From NCBI GenBank assembly GCA_902793285.1, contig CADBCV010000014.1, positions 23,650-87,649 on the forward strand: 64,000 nucleotides of DNA, in the 5' to 3' direction. Below, piece after piece: positions 42,748 through 51,941 of the stretch. Source of the stretch: Oscillospiraceae bacterium (GTDB lineage Bacteria; Bacillota; Clostridia; Oscillospirales; Oscillospiraceae). The translations under genes were made by a program, and so were the position numbers. The notes below the pieces were generated by a model, which worked only from the letters and a program-made list of their open reading frames with translations, had not been told where the DNA came from and ran no database searches. Every line of letters begins with the position of its first letter. Position 1 is the stretch's first letter.

Positions 42748-43512
42748 ATGGAACACATCATTACAACAGAACACTTGACGAAAGAATACAAAAACTTTAT
42801 CGCCGTAAACGACGTTTCAATCCATGTGCGGCAAGGCAGCATTTACGGTTTCCTCGGTCCAAATGGAGCAGGAAAATCCACCACGATGAAAATGCTGCTG
42901 GGACTGACCGCCCCGACAAAAGGCAATTTTACCATTGACGGCAAACACTTTCCCCAGGATCGCCTTGCTATTCTGAAAGAAACCGGCTCATTTATTGAGT
43001 CTCCCTCATTTTATGCAAATCTGACAGGCCGCGAAAATCTTGATATTATCCGCCGCATTTTAGATCTGCCGAAAAGCGCGGTAGAGGAGGCCCTGGAGCT
43101 CGTCGGCCTTTCTGAGTTTGGGGATCGGCTTGCAAAAAAGTATTCTCTCGGTATGAAGCAGCGGTTAGGGCTTGCCGGGGCCTTGCTGGGCAGGCCGCCG
43201 ATCCTCATTCTGGATGAGCCGACAAACGGCCTTGATCCCTCCGGTATTCATGAAATCCGCAACCTTGTAAAATCCCTGCCGGGGCTTTACGACTGCACCG
43301 TGTTCATTTCCTCGCATATGCTGTCCGAAATTGAACTTATGGCAGACGACATCGGTATCTTAAATCATGGTAGTCTGTTGTTCGAGGGAAGTCTACATGA
43401 TCTCCGGCAAAACGCGCTGAAAAATGGATTTGCCACCAATAAGCTGGAGGATGTTTTCCTCTCCATGATCGACAAGGATAACGCGGACAGGAAGCAGAGG
43501 GCCATCCTATGA
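42748..43512 (+). CDS. ABC transporter ATPase, bacitracin/lantibiotic-resistance type
   Basis: A 254-residue ATPase of the BcrA/NisF group. Walker A is GPNGAGKST (near residue 40), signature YSLGMKQRLG near 137, Walker B ILILDEPTNGLDP near 157, and an H-loop in ISSHMLSE. It powers the two permeases that follow, to remove or sense peptide antibiotics at the membrane. The ATG at 42748 follows GGAAGGAG. The stop overlaps the next start as ATGA. Confidence 0.93.
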   Translation: MEHIITTEHLTKEYKNFIAVNDVSIHVRQGSIYGFLGPNGAGKSTTMKMLLGLTAPTKGNFTIDGKHFPQDRLAILKETGSFIESPSFYANLTGRENLDIIRRILDLPKSAVEEALELVGLSEFGDRLAKKYSLGMKQRLGLAGALLGRPPILILDEPTNGLDPSGIHEIRNLVKSLPGLYDCTVFISSHMLSEIELMADDIGILNHGSLLFEGSLHDLRQNALKNGFATNKLEDVFLSMIDKDNADRKQRAIL

Positions 43513-44234
43513 ACTCGCTTATGATCGAACTCCGCAAAGAGAAAAGAACAGGGGTTATTCCCGTTTTATTTTCGGTTGGCATTCTGGGAGCCGCATACGC
43601 CTTTGTCAATTATATGGTGCGGAAAGAAACGCTGCTCAGTTTGCCATTAGACCCGATGGATATTCTGCTGACACAGCTTTACGGCATGATTATGGTCTTA
43701 AATCTATTTGGGGTTGTCGTTGCCGCCTGCATGATTTACAACATGGAGTTTAAGGGAAACGCGGTCAAAAAAATGTATATGCTGCCCGTGAGCGTTCCGA
43801 CCATGTATTTTTCCAAATTTGTCATTCTGACCGTCATGCTTCTTTTTGCCGTCACATTGGAGAACGCCGCGCTTGCGAGGATCGGTGTGGTTGAATTTCC
43901 GCACGGAGCCTTCGATATGAGAGCCGTGGTTGCATTCTCCCTCTACTCATTTATCACCACAATGCCCACGCTTTCTTTTATGCTGCTGGTCGCGTCTCGG
44001 TTTGAAAATATGTGGATACCGCTTGGTGTCGGAGTCGCCGGATTTTTAAGCGGGATGGCGCTTGCCGCAGCAGACGCGGCTCTGCTTATGGTACATCCAT
44101 TCGTGATTATGCTCAAGCCCGCCATCGCTATGAGCGCACAGCCGGATGTGTTAGTCGCCGTCGTGTCCGTGGTCGAAACCGCACTTTTTCTTGGTGTTGG
44201 GCTTTGGATGGCAAAACGGCTGCAGTATGAGTAA
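43509..44234 (+). CDS. ABC-2 type permease 1 of peptide-antibiotic exporter
   Basis: A 241-residue protein with six hydrophobic segments and the ABC-2 permease layout of NisE/MutE/CprB-type subunits. It begins MNSLMIELRKEKRTGVIPV, the basic lead typical of the group. It is translationally coupled to the ATPase gene. It forms the membrane pore with the next protein. Confidence 0.87.
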   Translation: MNSLMIELRKEKRTGVIPVLFSVGILGAAYAFVNYMVRKETLLSLPLDPMDILLTQLYGMIMVLNLFGVVVAACMIYNMEFKGNAVKKMYMLPVSVPTMYFSKFVILTVMLLFAVTLENAALARIGVVEFPHGAFDMRAVVAFSLYSFITTMPTLSFMLLVASRFENMWIPLGVGVAGFLSGMALAAADAALLMVHPFVIMLKPAIAMSAQPDVLVAVVSVVETALFLGVGLWMAKRLQYE

Positions 44235-44246
44235 GGAGGGGACAGA

Positions 44247-45011
44247 ATGAGCTTTTTTGAATTACTCAAAATTGAGTTTACAAAGGTGAAACGGTCTAAA
44301 ATCGTTCCGTTGATCTTCATTGCTCCGCTGCTGGTGATTATCTCCGGCGTGTCAAATTTATCAAGCTATTTTACCCCAGAGTACACAAACGCATGGCCCG
44401 CTATGTTTATCCAGAGTGCGCTGGTCTATTCGTACTATCTTCTTCCATTCAGCATGATCGTTGTTTGCGTGATGATTGCAGGACGCGAAACGCAGAATAA
44501 CGGTATTTTGAAAATGCTGGCATTGCCCGTCAATCGTTACACTATGTCTTTGGCAAAGTTTTTTGTTCTCCTGTTTTATTTGTTTATGGAGATGGTTGTG
44601 TTTTTCCTTGTGTTTATAGTAGCAGGTGGAATTGCCACAAGGACGACAGGGATCACAGAAGCCTTGCCACTGGCCTATTTGCTCAAGTGGTGCATGAATT
44701 TATTTCTCACAATGCTGCCCTGCGCTGCGGTAATGTGGGCGATCACCGTCCTTTTTGAAAAGCCGCTGCTTTCCGTGGGGTTAAATCTTCTCTTGGTCGT
44801 TCCCGGCGTACTGGTGGCAAACACGCCGCTATGGATTGTATACCCGTATTGTTATAGCGGCTATTTGGTGTCTTGCTCTCTGCATGATTTCACTGTGCAA
44901 TCCAACACGATGACATTTTCGATGTTCCCATTCCTGCCGATTGCGGTACTGGTCTTTGTAAACGTGCTCACGGTTGCGGTTACACAATTTGGAAAGAAAG
45001 AAATGAGGTAA
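44247..45011 (+). CDS. ABC-2 type permease 2 of peptide-antibiotic exporter
   Basis: A 254-residue protein with six hydrophobic segments. It starts FFELLKIEFTKVKRSKIVPL, as in NisG/MutG/CprC-type subunits. It is 12 bp after permease 1, with AAGGAGGGG. Together with the ATPase it makes a three-part exporter like NisFEG. A bidirectional terminator follows. Confidence 0.87.
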   Translation: MSFFELLKIEFTKVKRSKIVPLIFIAPLLVIISGVSNLSSYFTPEYTNAWPAMFIQSALVYSYYLLPFSMIVVCVMIAGRETQNNGILKMLALPVNRYTMSLAKFFVLLFYLFMEMVVFFLVFIVAGGIATRTTGITEALPLAYLLKWCMNLFLTMLPCAAVMWAITVLFEKPLLSVGLNLLLVVPGVLVANTPLWIVYPYCYSGYLVSCSLHDFTVQSNTMTFSMFPFLPIAVLVFVNVLTVAVTQFGKKEMR

Positions 45012-45024
45012 ATCATTATGGAAA

Positions 45025-45078
45025 ACAAAAGCTGAGGCGTGATTCTTCGGAACAGAAGATTCGTGCCTCGGCTTTTGT
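45025..45078. terminator. Bidirectional terminator after ABC and DUF4143 genes
   Basis: ACAAAAGCTGAGGC pairs with GCCTCGGCTTTTGT around a smaller ATTCTTCGGAACAGAAGAT stem. T-runs stand on both sides. It lies between the convergent ABC operon and the DUF4143 gene. Confidence 0.82.
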
Positions 45079-45133
45079 AATTATATGGTTTCTTGCAGCA
45101 GCTCGTAATCTGTTCCCCAATTATGAATCAGTT

Positions 45134-46345
45134 TTACTTTTGGGGAACGACTTGGCTGAGCCAGTCTGCGGCATCAAGGATTCGGATTCCTTCATGCTGA
45201 TATTCCGGCTGCCAAGTGCGCGCGATCACCAGTTTCGGATAGGCATCTTTGATGCTCAAAAGGGGCGTGACCTCCCGTTCAAAGGTCTTGGGATCGGAAA
45301 TGTCGTTAGCGACCTGAATATACAGCTTTTCGCCCTGTTTCATGGCCACAAAGTCGATTTCCTTGTTATAGAGGACGCCGACATATACCTCATACCCCCG
45401 ACGGAGCAGCTCAATTGCCACGATGTTTTCCAGGACGCGGCCGTAGTCCATATTCTTTGTTCCCAGCCGTGCGTAACGAAAGCTCTGATCCGCCAGATAA
45501 TACTTGTCCTCGGAGCGGAGATACCGCTTTCCTCGAACATCGTATCTCCGTATTCTGTAGAAAGCGAAAGCTTTACACAGGGCGTCCATGTATTTCCCGA
45601 CCGTCTTGTGATCAACTTTCGTTTTGTTGGAGCGAAGGGTATCGGTAATGGCGCGAATAGATGTCACGTTCCCGATATTGTCCATCAGGAAGTCGATCAG
45701 CTCATGCAGCAGCGGCTCATTCTTTAGCCGGTATTTTTTCACAATATCATGGACGATCAGAGCATTGAGTACCTCGCTGTTGATATAGCGGTATTTCTGC
45801 GCGTCGTTCTTGTAGAGATACGATCCAGCCATGCCGCCCTCGGTGATGTACTTTGTCAGGCTGCCATAGAGGTTCTCGGAGGGGAAATACGACAGGTATT
45901 CCCTGAAGGAGAACGGGAAGACATGAACCTCATAGGTTCGGCCCACAAACAGCGTTGCCAGATCGCTGCTCTGCAGAAAAGCATTTGAGCCGGTCACATA
46001 GATATCATACTTCTCTTTCGCATGAAGGCTGTTGACAGCCTTTTCAAAAGAGGGGCACATCTGCACCTCATCGATCATCAAAACATTGTTTTTCCCAGCC
46101 TGATAATGTTTTTCAACATAGCCCTCCAGAGCATGATACTCCATAAGGCTTTCATACTCTGTCAAATTGAAATTGATGTGGATAATATTGGCCTGCGTAT
46201 CGTTGGCTTCCAGCCAGGCAGCTAACGCGTCCAGCAGCTTTGACTTGCCGGATCTTCGCACACCTGTGATCACCTTGATATCCGGCGTTTGAAGAAGATC
46301 CTTCACCTCTTCCAGATAAGAAGTACGTTCGATAATCTTCATCAT
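45134..46345 (-). CDS. AAA_14/DUF4143 ATPase
   Basis: A 403-residue protein with an N-terminal AAA_14 domain: Walker A TGVRRSGKSKLL near residue 35 and Walker B VLMIDEVQ near 95. The C-terminal DUF4143 domain has the PD-(D/E)xK-like stretch KEIDFVAMKQGEKLYIQVAND near 345, a nuclease-type fold. Such proteins are frequent cargo in gut bacteria and their role is unclear; defence or partner binding has been suggested. Translation starts at 46345 (or the next codon) after a G-rich site. It is a single gene at the right end of the element. Confidence 0.88.
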   Translation of the reverse strand: MMKIIERTSYLEEVKDLLQTPDIKVITGVRRSGKSKLLDALAAWLEANDTQANIIHINFNLTEYESLMEYHALEGYVEKHYQAGKNNVLMIDEVQMCPSFEKAVNSLHAKEKYDIYVTGSNAFLQSSDLATLFVGRTYEVHVFPFSFREYLSYFPSENLYGSLTKYITEGGMAGSYLYKNDAQKYRYINSEVLNALIVHDIVKKYRLKNEPLLHELIDFLMDNIGNVTSIRAITDTLRSNKTKVDHKTVGKYMDALCKAFAFYRIRRYDVRGKRYLRSEDKYYLADQSFRYARLGTKNMDYGRVLENIVAIELLRRGYEVYVGVLYNKEIDFVAMKQGEKLYIQVANDISDPKTFEREVTPLLSIKDAYPKLVIARTWQPEYQHEGIRILDAADWLSQVVPQK

Positions 46346-46703
46346 GATCCCCCCAAGCTTATTGTAGACCAATTATAACGCCTCAATTCCCCAAAATCAA
46401 ATTATTTTTAATTTTGGGGAATGGAGCGGTGCGACCACAGCTTGGGAAAAAGCGAATTTGCTATTTTATATAGTTCTTAAATTCTGATTGCGCCAATCAT
46501 TGTTTCAACGGATACTCCAGATACGGATAGATCCCACCTGCTTTGCTACACCTGTGCGGACTGTTCCCCCTTTGTTTTCCCCTTTAGAGGATAACAAAGG
46601 CTGCTAATGATTAACAGCAAATAATAGGTTTCCGGGTACTTTTTCACGTGAAATAACAGGAAATGAGAACAAAAAAGGCTAAATAACTGCCAAAATCGTC
46701 TCT
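46346..46703. other. Right-end region of the element, no gene
   Basis: No open frame is supported. It holds the right copy of the subterminal repeat (46562-46587), a perfect TTTCACGTGAAA palindrome at 46642-46653, and the AT-rich approach to attR. These are likely integrase and excisionase sites. Confidence 0.6.
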
Positions 46704-46729
46704 TCAAATCCCTCCTTCTGCGCCAAAGG
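46704..46729. repeat. attR, 26-bp direct repeat
   Basis: A second copy of the tRNA-Ser 3' end, without the rest of the tRNA. It is followed at once by the displaced host terminator. Confidence 0.92.
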
Positions 46730-46730
46730 A

Positions 46731-46760
46731 ACGGGAGTCCCTCGGGGGGACTCCCGTTTT
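46731..46760 (+). terminator. Original tRNA-Ser terminator, displaced by integration
   Basis: AACGGGAGTCCC pairs with GGGACTCCCGTT and TT follows. In the empty site this would stand right after the tRNA CCA. Confidence 0.75.
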
Positions 46761-46797
46761 GGTATATGTGGGCGGCAGCTTTTGTATAACGCTTAGA

Positions 46798-46829
46798 ACA
46801 AGAACCACCTCATGGAGGGTGGTTCTTGT
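46798..46829 (-). terminator. Hairpin after the MATE gene
   Basis: ACAAGAACCACC pairs perfectly with GGTGGTTCTTGT, 22 bp after the MATE stop codon. The T-run is poor, so termination is probable rather than certain. Confidence 0.55.
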
Positions 46830-46850
46830 GTTATTCCGAGAAAGGTGCGC

Positions 46851-48215
46851 TTAGCGGTGGGCGCTGGCGAGGGCCCTGCTTCTCTCAAACGGGGCGAGCT
46901 CGTGCATGACGCGGGCATAGAGCACAAGGAGGACGCAGTCCGCGAAGACCCAGGCCGCGGGGTTTGCAAAGCACACGGCGGTGAAGCCGAAGCGCCCCAC
47001 AAGCCCGAAGGAGACGAGCGTGCGGGCAATCAGCTCCGAGACGCCGGCGAGCATGGCCCGGTAGGAATAGCCCATCCCCTGCAGGGCGCTGCGGAAGACG
47101 AAAATCACGGCGAGCGTCGGATAGAAGAGGCCGAGCGTCGTGAGGTACTGCTGCACATCGCGCAGGACGGCAAGCTCTGCGGGGCTCACAAACAGGGTGG
47201 CCATCGTGCGCCCCAGGCCGAAGAGGAACGCAAAGGCAAAGGCGCAGTAGACCATCGCGGCGGCCATGGTGCTCCAGATGCCGCGGCGGATGCGCGCATA
47301 CTCCCCCGCGCCGAGATTCTGCCCGCAGTAGGTCGCCATGGCGATGCCGCAGGTCTCAAGCGGCGCGGCGACGACGTTGTGGACCTTTGCCGCCGCCGCC
47401 ACCGCCGCGACCGCCTGCGCGCCGAGGCCGTTGATCGCCCCCTGCACGAGGATGGAGCCCACCGCCGTGATGGAAAACTGCAGGCCCATCGGGAGACCGA
47501 TGGCCGCCATGCTGCCGATGCGTTTGAGATCGGGCTTGAGATCCGCCCGCCGCAGACGGAGCATGGGGACGCGCCGCGCCATATACACCAGGCAGGCAAG
47601 CCCGGAGGCGAGCTGCGACAGCACCGTCGCCCACGCTGCGCCCTCCACGCCGAAGCGAAGATACCGCATGAAGAGGATATCCAGCACGACGTTCAGGAGT
47701 ACCGACGCGACCAGAAAATGCAGCGGCGTGCGGCTGTCCCCGAGGGCGCGCAGCACGGCGGAGCTCAGGTTATAGAGCACCGTCGCGCCCACGCCCATGA
47801 AGACGATGAAAATATAGCGGTACGCCTCGTCAAAAATCTCCGCCGGGGTGTTCATCAGGCGCAGGAGATCATCCGTCCAGAAAAGGCAGACGAGGCCGAT
47901 GAGCCCCGCGATGCCGAGACCGAGCCACACGAGCTGCCCCGCGCGGCGGCGCACGCCGTCCAGATCCCCCGCGCCGAAGCTCTGGGCGATCGGGATCGAG
48001 AGGCCCGAGCAGCTCCCGAGCACGAAGCCGAGGATCAGAAAGCTCAAAGCCCCCGTCGCGCCGACGGCGGCAAAGGCGTTCAGCCCCAGGATGCGGCCGA
48101 CCAGCATACTGTCGGCCAGGTTATAAAACTGCTGAAACAGGTTGCCCACCAGAAGCGGCGCGCAGAAGCCGAGGATGCACCGCAGGGGCGAGCCTGTCGT
48201 CATGTCTCTTGTCAT
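46851..48215 (-). CDS. MATE family efflux transporter
   Basis: A 454-residue exporter with twelve membrane segments in two similar halves, driven by Na+ or H+ and removing drugs or metabolites. The N-terminus MTRDMTTGSPLRCILGFCAP and NLADSMLVGRILG near residue 32 fit the DinF/NorM-like group common in clostridia. It starts at 48215. It is the first host gene to the right of the mobile element and stands alone. Confidence 0.92.
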   Translation of the reverse strand: MTRDMTTGSPLRCILGFCAPLLVGNLFQQFYNLADSMLVGRILGLNAFAAVGATGALSFLILGFVLGSCSGLSIPIAQSFGAGDLDGVRRRAGQLVWLGLGIAGLIGLVCLFWTDDLLRLMNTPAEIFDEAYRYIFIVFMGVGATVLYNLSSAVLRALGDSRTPLHFLVASVLLNVVLDILFMRYLRFGVEGAAWATVLSQLASGLACLVYMARRVPMLRLRRADLKPDLKRIGSMAAIGLPMGLQFSITAVGSILVQGAINGLGAQAVAAVAAAAKVHNVVAAPLETCGIAMATYCGQNLGAGEYARIRRGIWSTMAAAMVYCAFAFAFLFGLGRTMATLFVSPAELAVLRDVQQYLTTLGLFYPTLAVIFVFRSALQGMGYSYRAMLAGVSELIARTLVSFGLVGRFGFTAVCFANPAAWVFADCVLLVLYARVMHELAPFERSRALASAHR

Positions 48216-48271
48216 GGTCTTACCCTCTTAAAGCCGGGGATTTGGGGTACGCGCCCGGCTTTGGAGCCTTC

Positions 48272-48299
48272 ATTTTAGCCCTCCGCGGCGAAAATGCAA
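48272..48299 (-). promoter_or_regulatory. Promoter of the MATE gene
   Basis: Minus strand TTGCAT (48294-48299), 16 bp, TAAAAT (48272-48277). Confidence 0.55.
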
Positions 48300-48380
48300 G
48301 AGGCAAAGTGTCTAAACTTTTGTGCAGGAAGCACAAGATAGGGGCATTTGATTTGTGGATTATTTACAGGAAAAACACAT

Positions 48381-48479
48381 ATCCCCGGCGAATACACAAC
48401 AAATTGCAGCGTATTCGCCGGGGATACTGCATGATTTCAGGCTGCTCTGTACGGGCGGTCGAGGACGCCCGCCCCTACG
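48381..48479. repeat. Hairpin and GTAGGGGCGGGC repeat
   Basis: ATCCCCGGCGAATAC (48381-48395) pairs perfectly with GTATTCGCCGGGGAT (48411-48425). At 48448-48479 is a GTAGGGGCGGGCGTCCTCGA-type palindrome of the family A core, in inverse orientation. The 321-bp gap between MATE and GGDEF genes holds nothing else but the MATE promoter. Confidence 0.65.
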
Positions 48480-48536
48480 TCAGCACGAAACTTTGCGCAT
48501 AAAACATTCGTTTTTCTGCTTCGGGCCGTATACCCT

Positions 48537-49562
48537 TTACGCGCCCCAGATGCGGCAGCCGCGGCCGCCCTCCTGCTTGACCTCGTAGAGGGCCGTGTCC
48601 GCCTGCTTGAAAAGCTCGGTCCAGTCCTCGGCCCCGCTGCCCCGGGCGACCCCGACGCTGACGGAGACCGCGGGCAGCTCGTCCGCCGCGGTGCCGGCAA
48701 GCTCGCGGTTGATGAAGCGGGTCTTCTCGCGGAGTTTTTCATCCTCGATCGCGCCGGCGTTCACCAGCACGACGGCAAATTCATCGCCCCCGATGCGGCA
48801 GACATAGTCCTCATGCCGGAAGTATCCCAGGAGCGTTTTTGCGATCTTCTGCAAAACCCGGTCCCCTGTCTCGTGGCCGTAGCGGTCGTTGATGCCCTTG
48901 AATTTGTCGGTGTCCACCAGCAGGAGAATGGCGTCCTGCACATTGAGCTCCTCCAGAATCCGGTCATAGCCGGCGCGGTTGATGAGCCCCGTGAGCTCAT
49001 CCGTCTCGGCCCTGCTCGTGAGGGTGTGCTCCGAGGCGGAGGTCAGGCGCAGGGCAGAGAGCATGCCCCCGATGAGGAGGATGAACACCGCCATGCTCCA
49101 GATGACCTGCAGCATGGTCACCGCAGACTCCGGGAACGGGGCAAGGCCGGGGCCATAGAAGCTGCGCGTGAAGAGCAGGGCGTAGACCACGAAGCTCGAA
49201 ACGGCGAGAGGCATCGCCGGGACATACTCGAGCTTCATCGAGCGGCCCAGATACTCGGCGAGAAAGGCCATGCAGGTGAGCCCCACAAGGGGGAGCTGGA
49301 AGCCCGCGCCATGCCCCACGAAGAGCACAGAGAGGGCAAGCTGCACAAGCTCCGAGAAATAGATCATGAGGATCTGGGTGCGGGCCCTGCCCTTTTTGAG
49401 CAGATAGAGGCCGAAGGTATTCAAGAGGATGCAAAGCGCGTTTGCATAGAACATGGGCATGAGCGTATTGGACAGATAGCACAGCGCGAGCAGCACGTGC
49501 AGCGCAATGAGGCCCCTGGACATACTGTCAAGCAGGCGCTTTGCCCAGACCCGGTCAAGCAT
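48537..49562 (-). CDS. Membrane diguanylate cyclase (GGDEF)
   Basis: A 341-residue protein with six N-terminal hydrophobic segments (residues 15-175) and a GGDEF domain (180-335). The active site reads RIGGDEFAVVL, and RHED stands five residues ahead, the RxxD inhibitory site for feedback by c-di-GMP. All catalytic residues are intact, so it should make c-di-GMP from GTP. There is no EAL domain. The membrane part may sense a signal. The ATG at 49562 has GGAGAAGG nearby. Confidence 0.93.
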   Translation of the reverse strand: MLDRVWAKRLLDSMSRGLIALHVLLALCYLSNTLMPMFYANALCILLNTFGLYLLKKGRARTQILMIYFSELVQLALSVLFVGHGAGFQLPLVGLTCMAFLAEYLGRSMKLEYVPAMPLAVSSFVVYALLFTRSFYGPGLAPFPESAVTMLQVIWSMAVFILLIGGMLSALRLTSASEHTLTSRAETDELTGLINRAGYDRILEELNVQDAILLLVDTDKFKGINDRYGHETGDRVLQKIAKTLLGYFRHEDYVCRIGGDEFAVVLVNAGAIEDEKLREKTRFINRELAGTAADELPAVSVSVGVARGSGAEDWTELFKQADTALYEVKQEGGRGCRIWGA

Positions 49563-49688
49563 CTCCTTCTCCCCTCTCTTCCGTCATGGTGCGCGCCGTC
49601 TCGGCAGCGCAGGTACGCGCTGTTCAAATTTTAACACATACAGGAACGCAAGGCAACAGAAATCTGTTGTACGCCGCGGGCAGACGGC

Positions 49689-51743
49689 TTATTTTTGCAG
49701 GAGGGCAAGAATCTCGTCGAGAGATTTCCCGCTCCCGGCGGCGGCGCTCAGGATGGCCTCCTCCTGCTCGGTAAGGACCCTGGCCTCACGCTCGGCGGCC
49801 TTGGCCTTAATGGTCCGCTTTCTTCCGCCGGCGGTCGCCTGGGTGTAATTGAACGTGAAGGCGGAGACGGAGTAGGGCGGCACGTCAAACTCCACGGAGT
49901 ACGGCTTCCCGTCCCAGGGGATGGGGTCTGCCTTGACGACCTGGGCCGGCCAGTTCCCGCTGCCGCCGAAGACGGCGTCGTCGCTGTTGAGGACCTGGTG
50001 ATAGGTCCCCTTGCACAGAGCGCCGATGCGGTGCTTGGGATAGGCCACGGGGGAGAAGTTGAAGTGGAAGAGCAGGCACTTTTTCTTATCTGTGCTCATG
50101 CGGCAGAAGCTCAGCATATTGTGGGTGGCGTCCGCGCCGTTGATCCACTCGAAGCCGCGCTCCTCGCAGTCGTTCTCGTAGAGGGAGGGGTAGCTGCGGT
50201 ACATGGCGAGCAGGGCGCGCACGTAGTTATTGAGCGCGCGGTGCTGCGGCTCGTTATCCAGGAGGAACCAGTCCAGGCTGCGCTCCTCGCTCCACTCCCG
50301 GAGCTGGGCGAAGTCCTGCCCCATGAAGAGGAGCTTTTTGCCCGGGTGGGCCATCATGAGGCCGTAGGCGAGGCGGAGATTGCCGAACTTGTCCTCCATG
50401 GCGCCGGGCATCTTGTTGATCATGGAGCCCTTCATGTGCACCACCTCATCATGGGAGAAGGGCAGCACATAGTTTTCGCTGAAGGCGTAGGTGAAGCTGA
50501 AGGTGATGTTGTTGTGGACAAACTGGCGCATGAAGGGGTCGGTTTTCATATACTCAAGGACATCGTGCATCCAGCCCATGTTCCACTTGAAGGTGAAGCC
50601 GAGACCCCCGTCCTCCGGCGCGCGGGAAACCAGGGGGAAGGCCGTGGACTCCTCCGCGATGACCATGGCCCCCGGCACACGCTGGGAGACGATGGAGTTG
50701 AGGTGCTTGAGAAATTCGATGGCGTCGTAGTTGATGTTGCCGCCGTCCTCGTTCGCGACCCACTCCCCGTCCTTCTTGCCGTAGTCGAGATAGAGCATGG
50801 AGGCCACGGCGTCCACGCGCAGGCCGTCCACATGGAACTTTTCCAGCCAGAAGAGGGCGTTTGCGATGAGGAAGTTTTTGACCTGCGGGCGGCGGTAGTT
50901 GAAGATATAGGTGCCCCAGTCGGGATGCTCGCCCTGGCGGGGATCGGCGTGCTCATACTCGGCGAAGCCGTCGAAGCGCGCAAGGCCGTAGGCGTCGCGC
51001 GGGAAGTGGGCCGGCACCCAGTCGAGGATCACGCCGACGCCCTGGCGGTGCAGGTAGTCCACAAAATACATGAAGTCCTCCGCGCTGCCGTAGCGGGCGG
51101 TGGGGGCGTAGTAATTCGTGACCTGGTAGCCCCAGGAGCCGTCAAAGGGGTGCTCGGCAATGCCGATGAGCTCCACGTGGGTATAGCCCATGTAGTTTAC
51201 GTACTCGGCAAGCTCCGGGGCGAGATCGCGGTACTGGCGGAAGCCGGAGTTTGCCCCGCTCTCGTCCTTCTTCCAGGAGCCGAGGTGCACCTCATAAATG
51301 GAGAGCGGCTTCTTTTTCGGGTCCTGATCCTTGCGGGCGGCCATCCACTTCTCATCCTCCCAGGCGTAGGTGGAGAGATCCGCCACGATGGAGGCCGTCT
51401 CCGGGCGGAGCTGGCTCTGGTTCCCGTAGGGGTCGGCCTTGAGGAGGATGTCGCCGGAGCGCGTCTCCACCGCGAACTTATAGAGCGCGTGGGGAGCGAG
51501 CCCCGGGATAAAGAGGTCGAAGATGCCGGACTCCGCGAGCGGCTGCATAGAATCGCGCCCCGGGGTCCAGCCGTTAAAGTCCCCCACGACGCTGACCGCG
51601 CGCGCGTTCGGGGCCCAGACGGCGAAATACACGCCCGCCTGCCCGTTCTCGACCGCGGGGTGCGCGCCGAGCTTTTCATAGATCGTGTAGTGCGTCCCTC
51701 TTCCGAAGAGGTAAATGTCGAGATCTGTAATGCGGTGCTCCAT
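49689..51743 (-). CDS. glgB: 1,4-alpha-glucan branching enzyme (GlgB)
   Basis: GlgB adds alpha-1,6 branches to glycogen. The 684-residue protein has a CBM48 domain (residues 15-110, NGQAGVYFAVWAPNA, DFNGW) and a GH13 barrel with DGLRVDAVASMLYLDY (nucleophile Asp), MVIAEESTAFP (acid Glu) and PFSHDEVVHMKGS. An all-beta C-domain follows. About 45 extra residues at the end are basic then acidic (GGRKRTIKAKAAEREAR), an addition not usual for GlgB. The start follows AAGGAG. No other glycogen gene is near. Confidence 0.96.
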   Translation of the reverse strand: MEHRITDLDIYLFGRGTHYTIYEKLGAHPAVENGQAGVYFAVWAPNARAVSVVGDFNGWTPGRDSMQPLAESGIFDLFIPGLAPHALYKFAVETRSGDILLKADPYGNQSQLRPETASIVADLSTYAWEDEKWMAARKDQDPKKKPLSIYEVHLGSWKKDESGANSGFRQYRDLAPELAEYVNYMGYTHVELIGIAEHPFDGSWGYQVTNYYAPTARYGSAEDFMYFVDYLHRQGVGVILDWVPAHFPRDAYGLARFDGFAEYEHADPRQGEHPDWGTYIFNYRRPQVKNFLIANALFWLEKFHVDGLRVDAVASMLYLDYGKKDGEWVANEDGGNINYDAIEFLKHLNSIVSQRVPGAMVIAEESTAFPLVSRAPEDGGLGFTFKWNMGWMHDVLEYMKTDPFMRQFVHNNITFSFTYAFSENYVLPFSHDEVVHMKGSMINKMPGAMEDKFGNLRLAYGLMMAHPGKKLLFMGQDFAQLREWSEERSLDWFLLDNEPQHRALNNYVRALLAMYRSYPSLYENDCEERGFEWINGADATHNMLSFCRMSTDKKKCLLFHFNFSPVAYPKHRIGALCKGTYHQVLNSDDAVFGGSGNWPAQVVKADPIPWDGKPYSVEFDVPPYSVSAFTFNYTQATAGGRKRTIKAKAAEREARVLTEQEEAILSAAAGSGKSLDEILALLQK

Positions 51744-51770
51744 CTTGTTGCTCCTTTTTCAATATTTTTA

Positions 51771-51941
51771 TCAGCACTTGTCCTTGTCTGTAAACTCCGT
51801 GGAAATGACGGCGCAGAGGGAGAAGGCGAGGGCGGAGAACATGAGCTCGACCCGGTATGCCGCGGCATTGACCCGCTCATAGGCGTATTCCGGTCTCTGC
51901 GCCGCCGCGGACGCGCTCTCCAGAAGGCAGCCGCGCAGCAT
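51771..51941 (-). CDS. Small protein, 56 residues, unknown
   Basis: A short frame ahead of glgB (27 bp gap) coding a Cys/Ala-rich lead (MLRGCLLESASAAAQRPEYA) and a hydrophobic stretch VELMFSALAFSLCAVIS. Codon use is GC-rich at third positions as in host genes, but the ribosome site is weak. It could be a one-helix membrane peptide or a chance frame. Confidence 0.4.
   Translation of the reverse strand: MLRGCLLESASAAAQRPEYAYERVNAAAYRVELMFSALAFSLCAVISTEFTDKDKC

Larger units (their letters stand above)
34129..46729. mobile_element. Integrative mobilizable element in tRNA-Ser(GCT)
   Basis: About 12.6 kb between 26-bp direct repeats. It contains a tyrosine integrase next to the tRNA, a small excisionase-like protein, D5-type helicase, CHC2 primase, a MobA/MobL-type relaxase, a DUF3847 protein and cargo (two-component system, ABC exporter, DUF4143 ATPase). 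There is no type IV secretion gene, so it would need a helper conjugative element. Its base composition is visibly AT-richer than the host regions on both sides. The empty site can be rebuilt by joining 34154 to 46730. Confidence 0.9.

Noticed and set aside
40541-45011. Vancomycin-type (VanRS) resistance
   Set aside because: The kinase and regulator are of the general OmpR type, but no vanHAX-like ligase genes are present; the neighbours are a NisFEG-like exporter.
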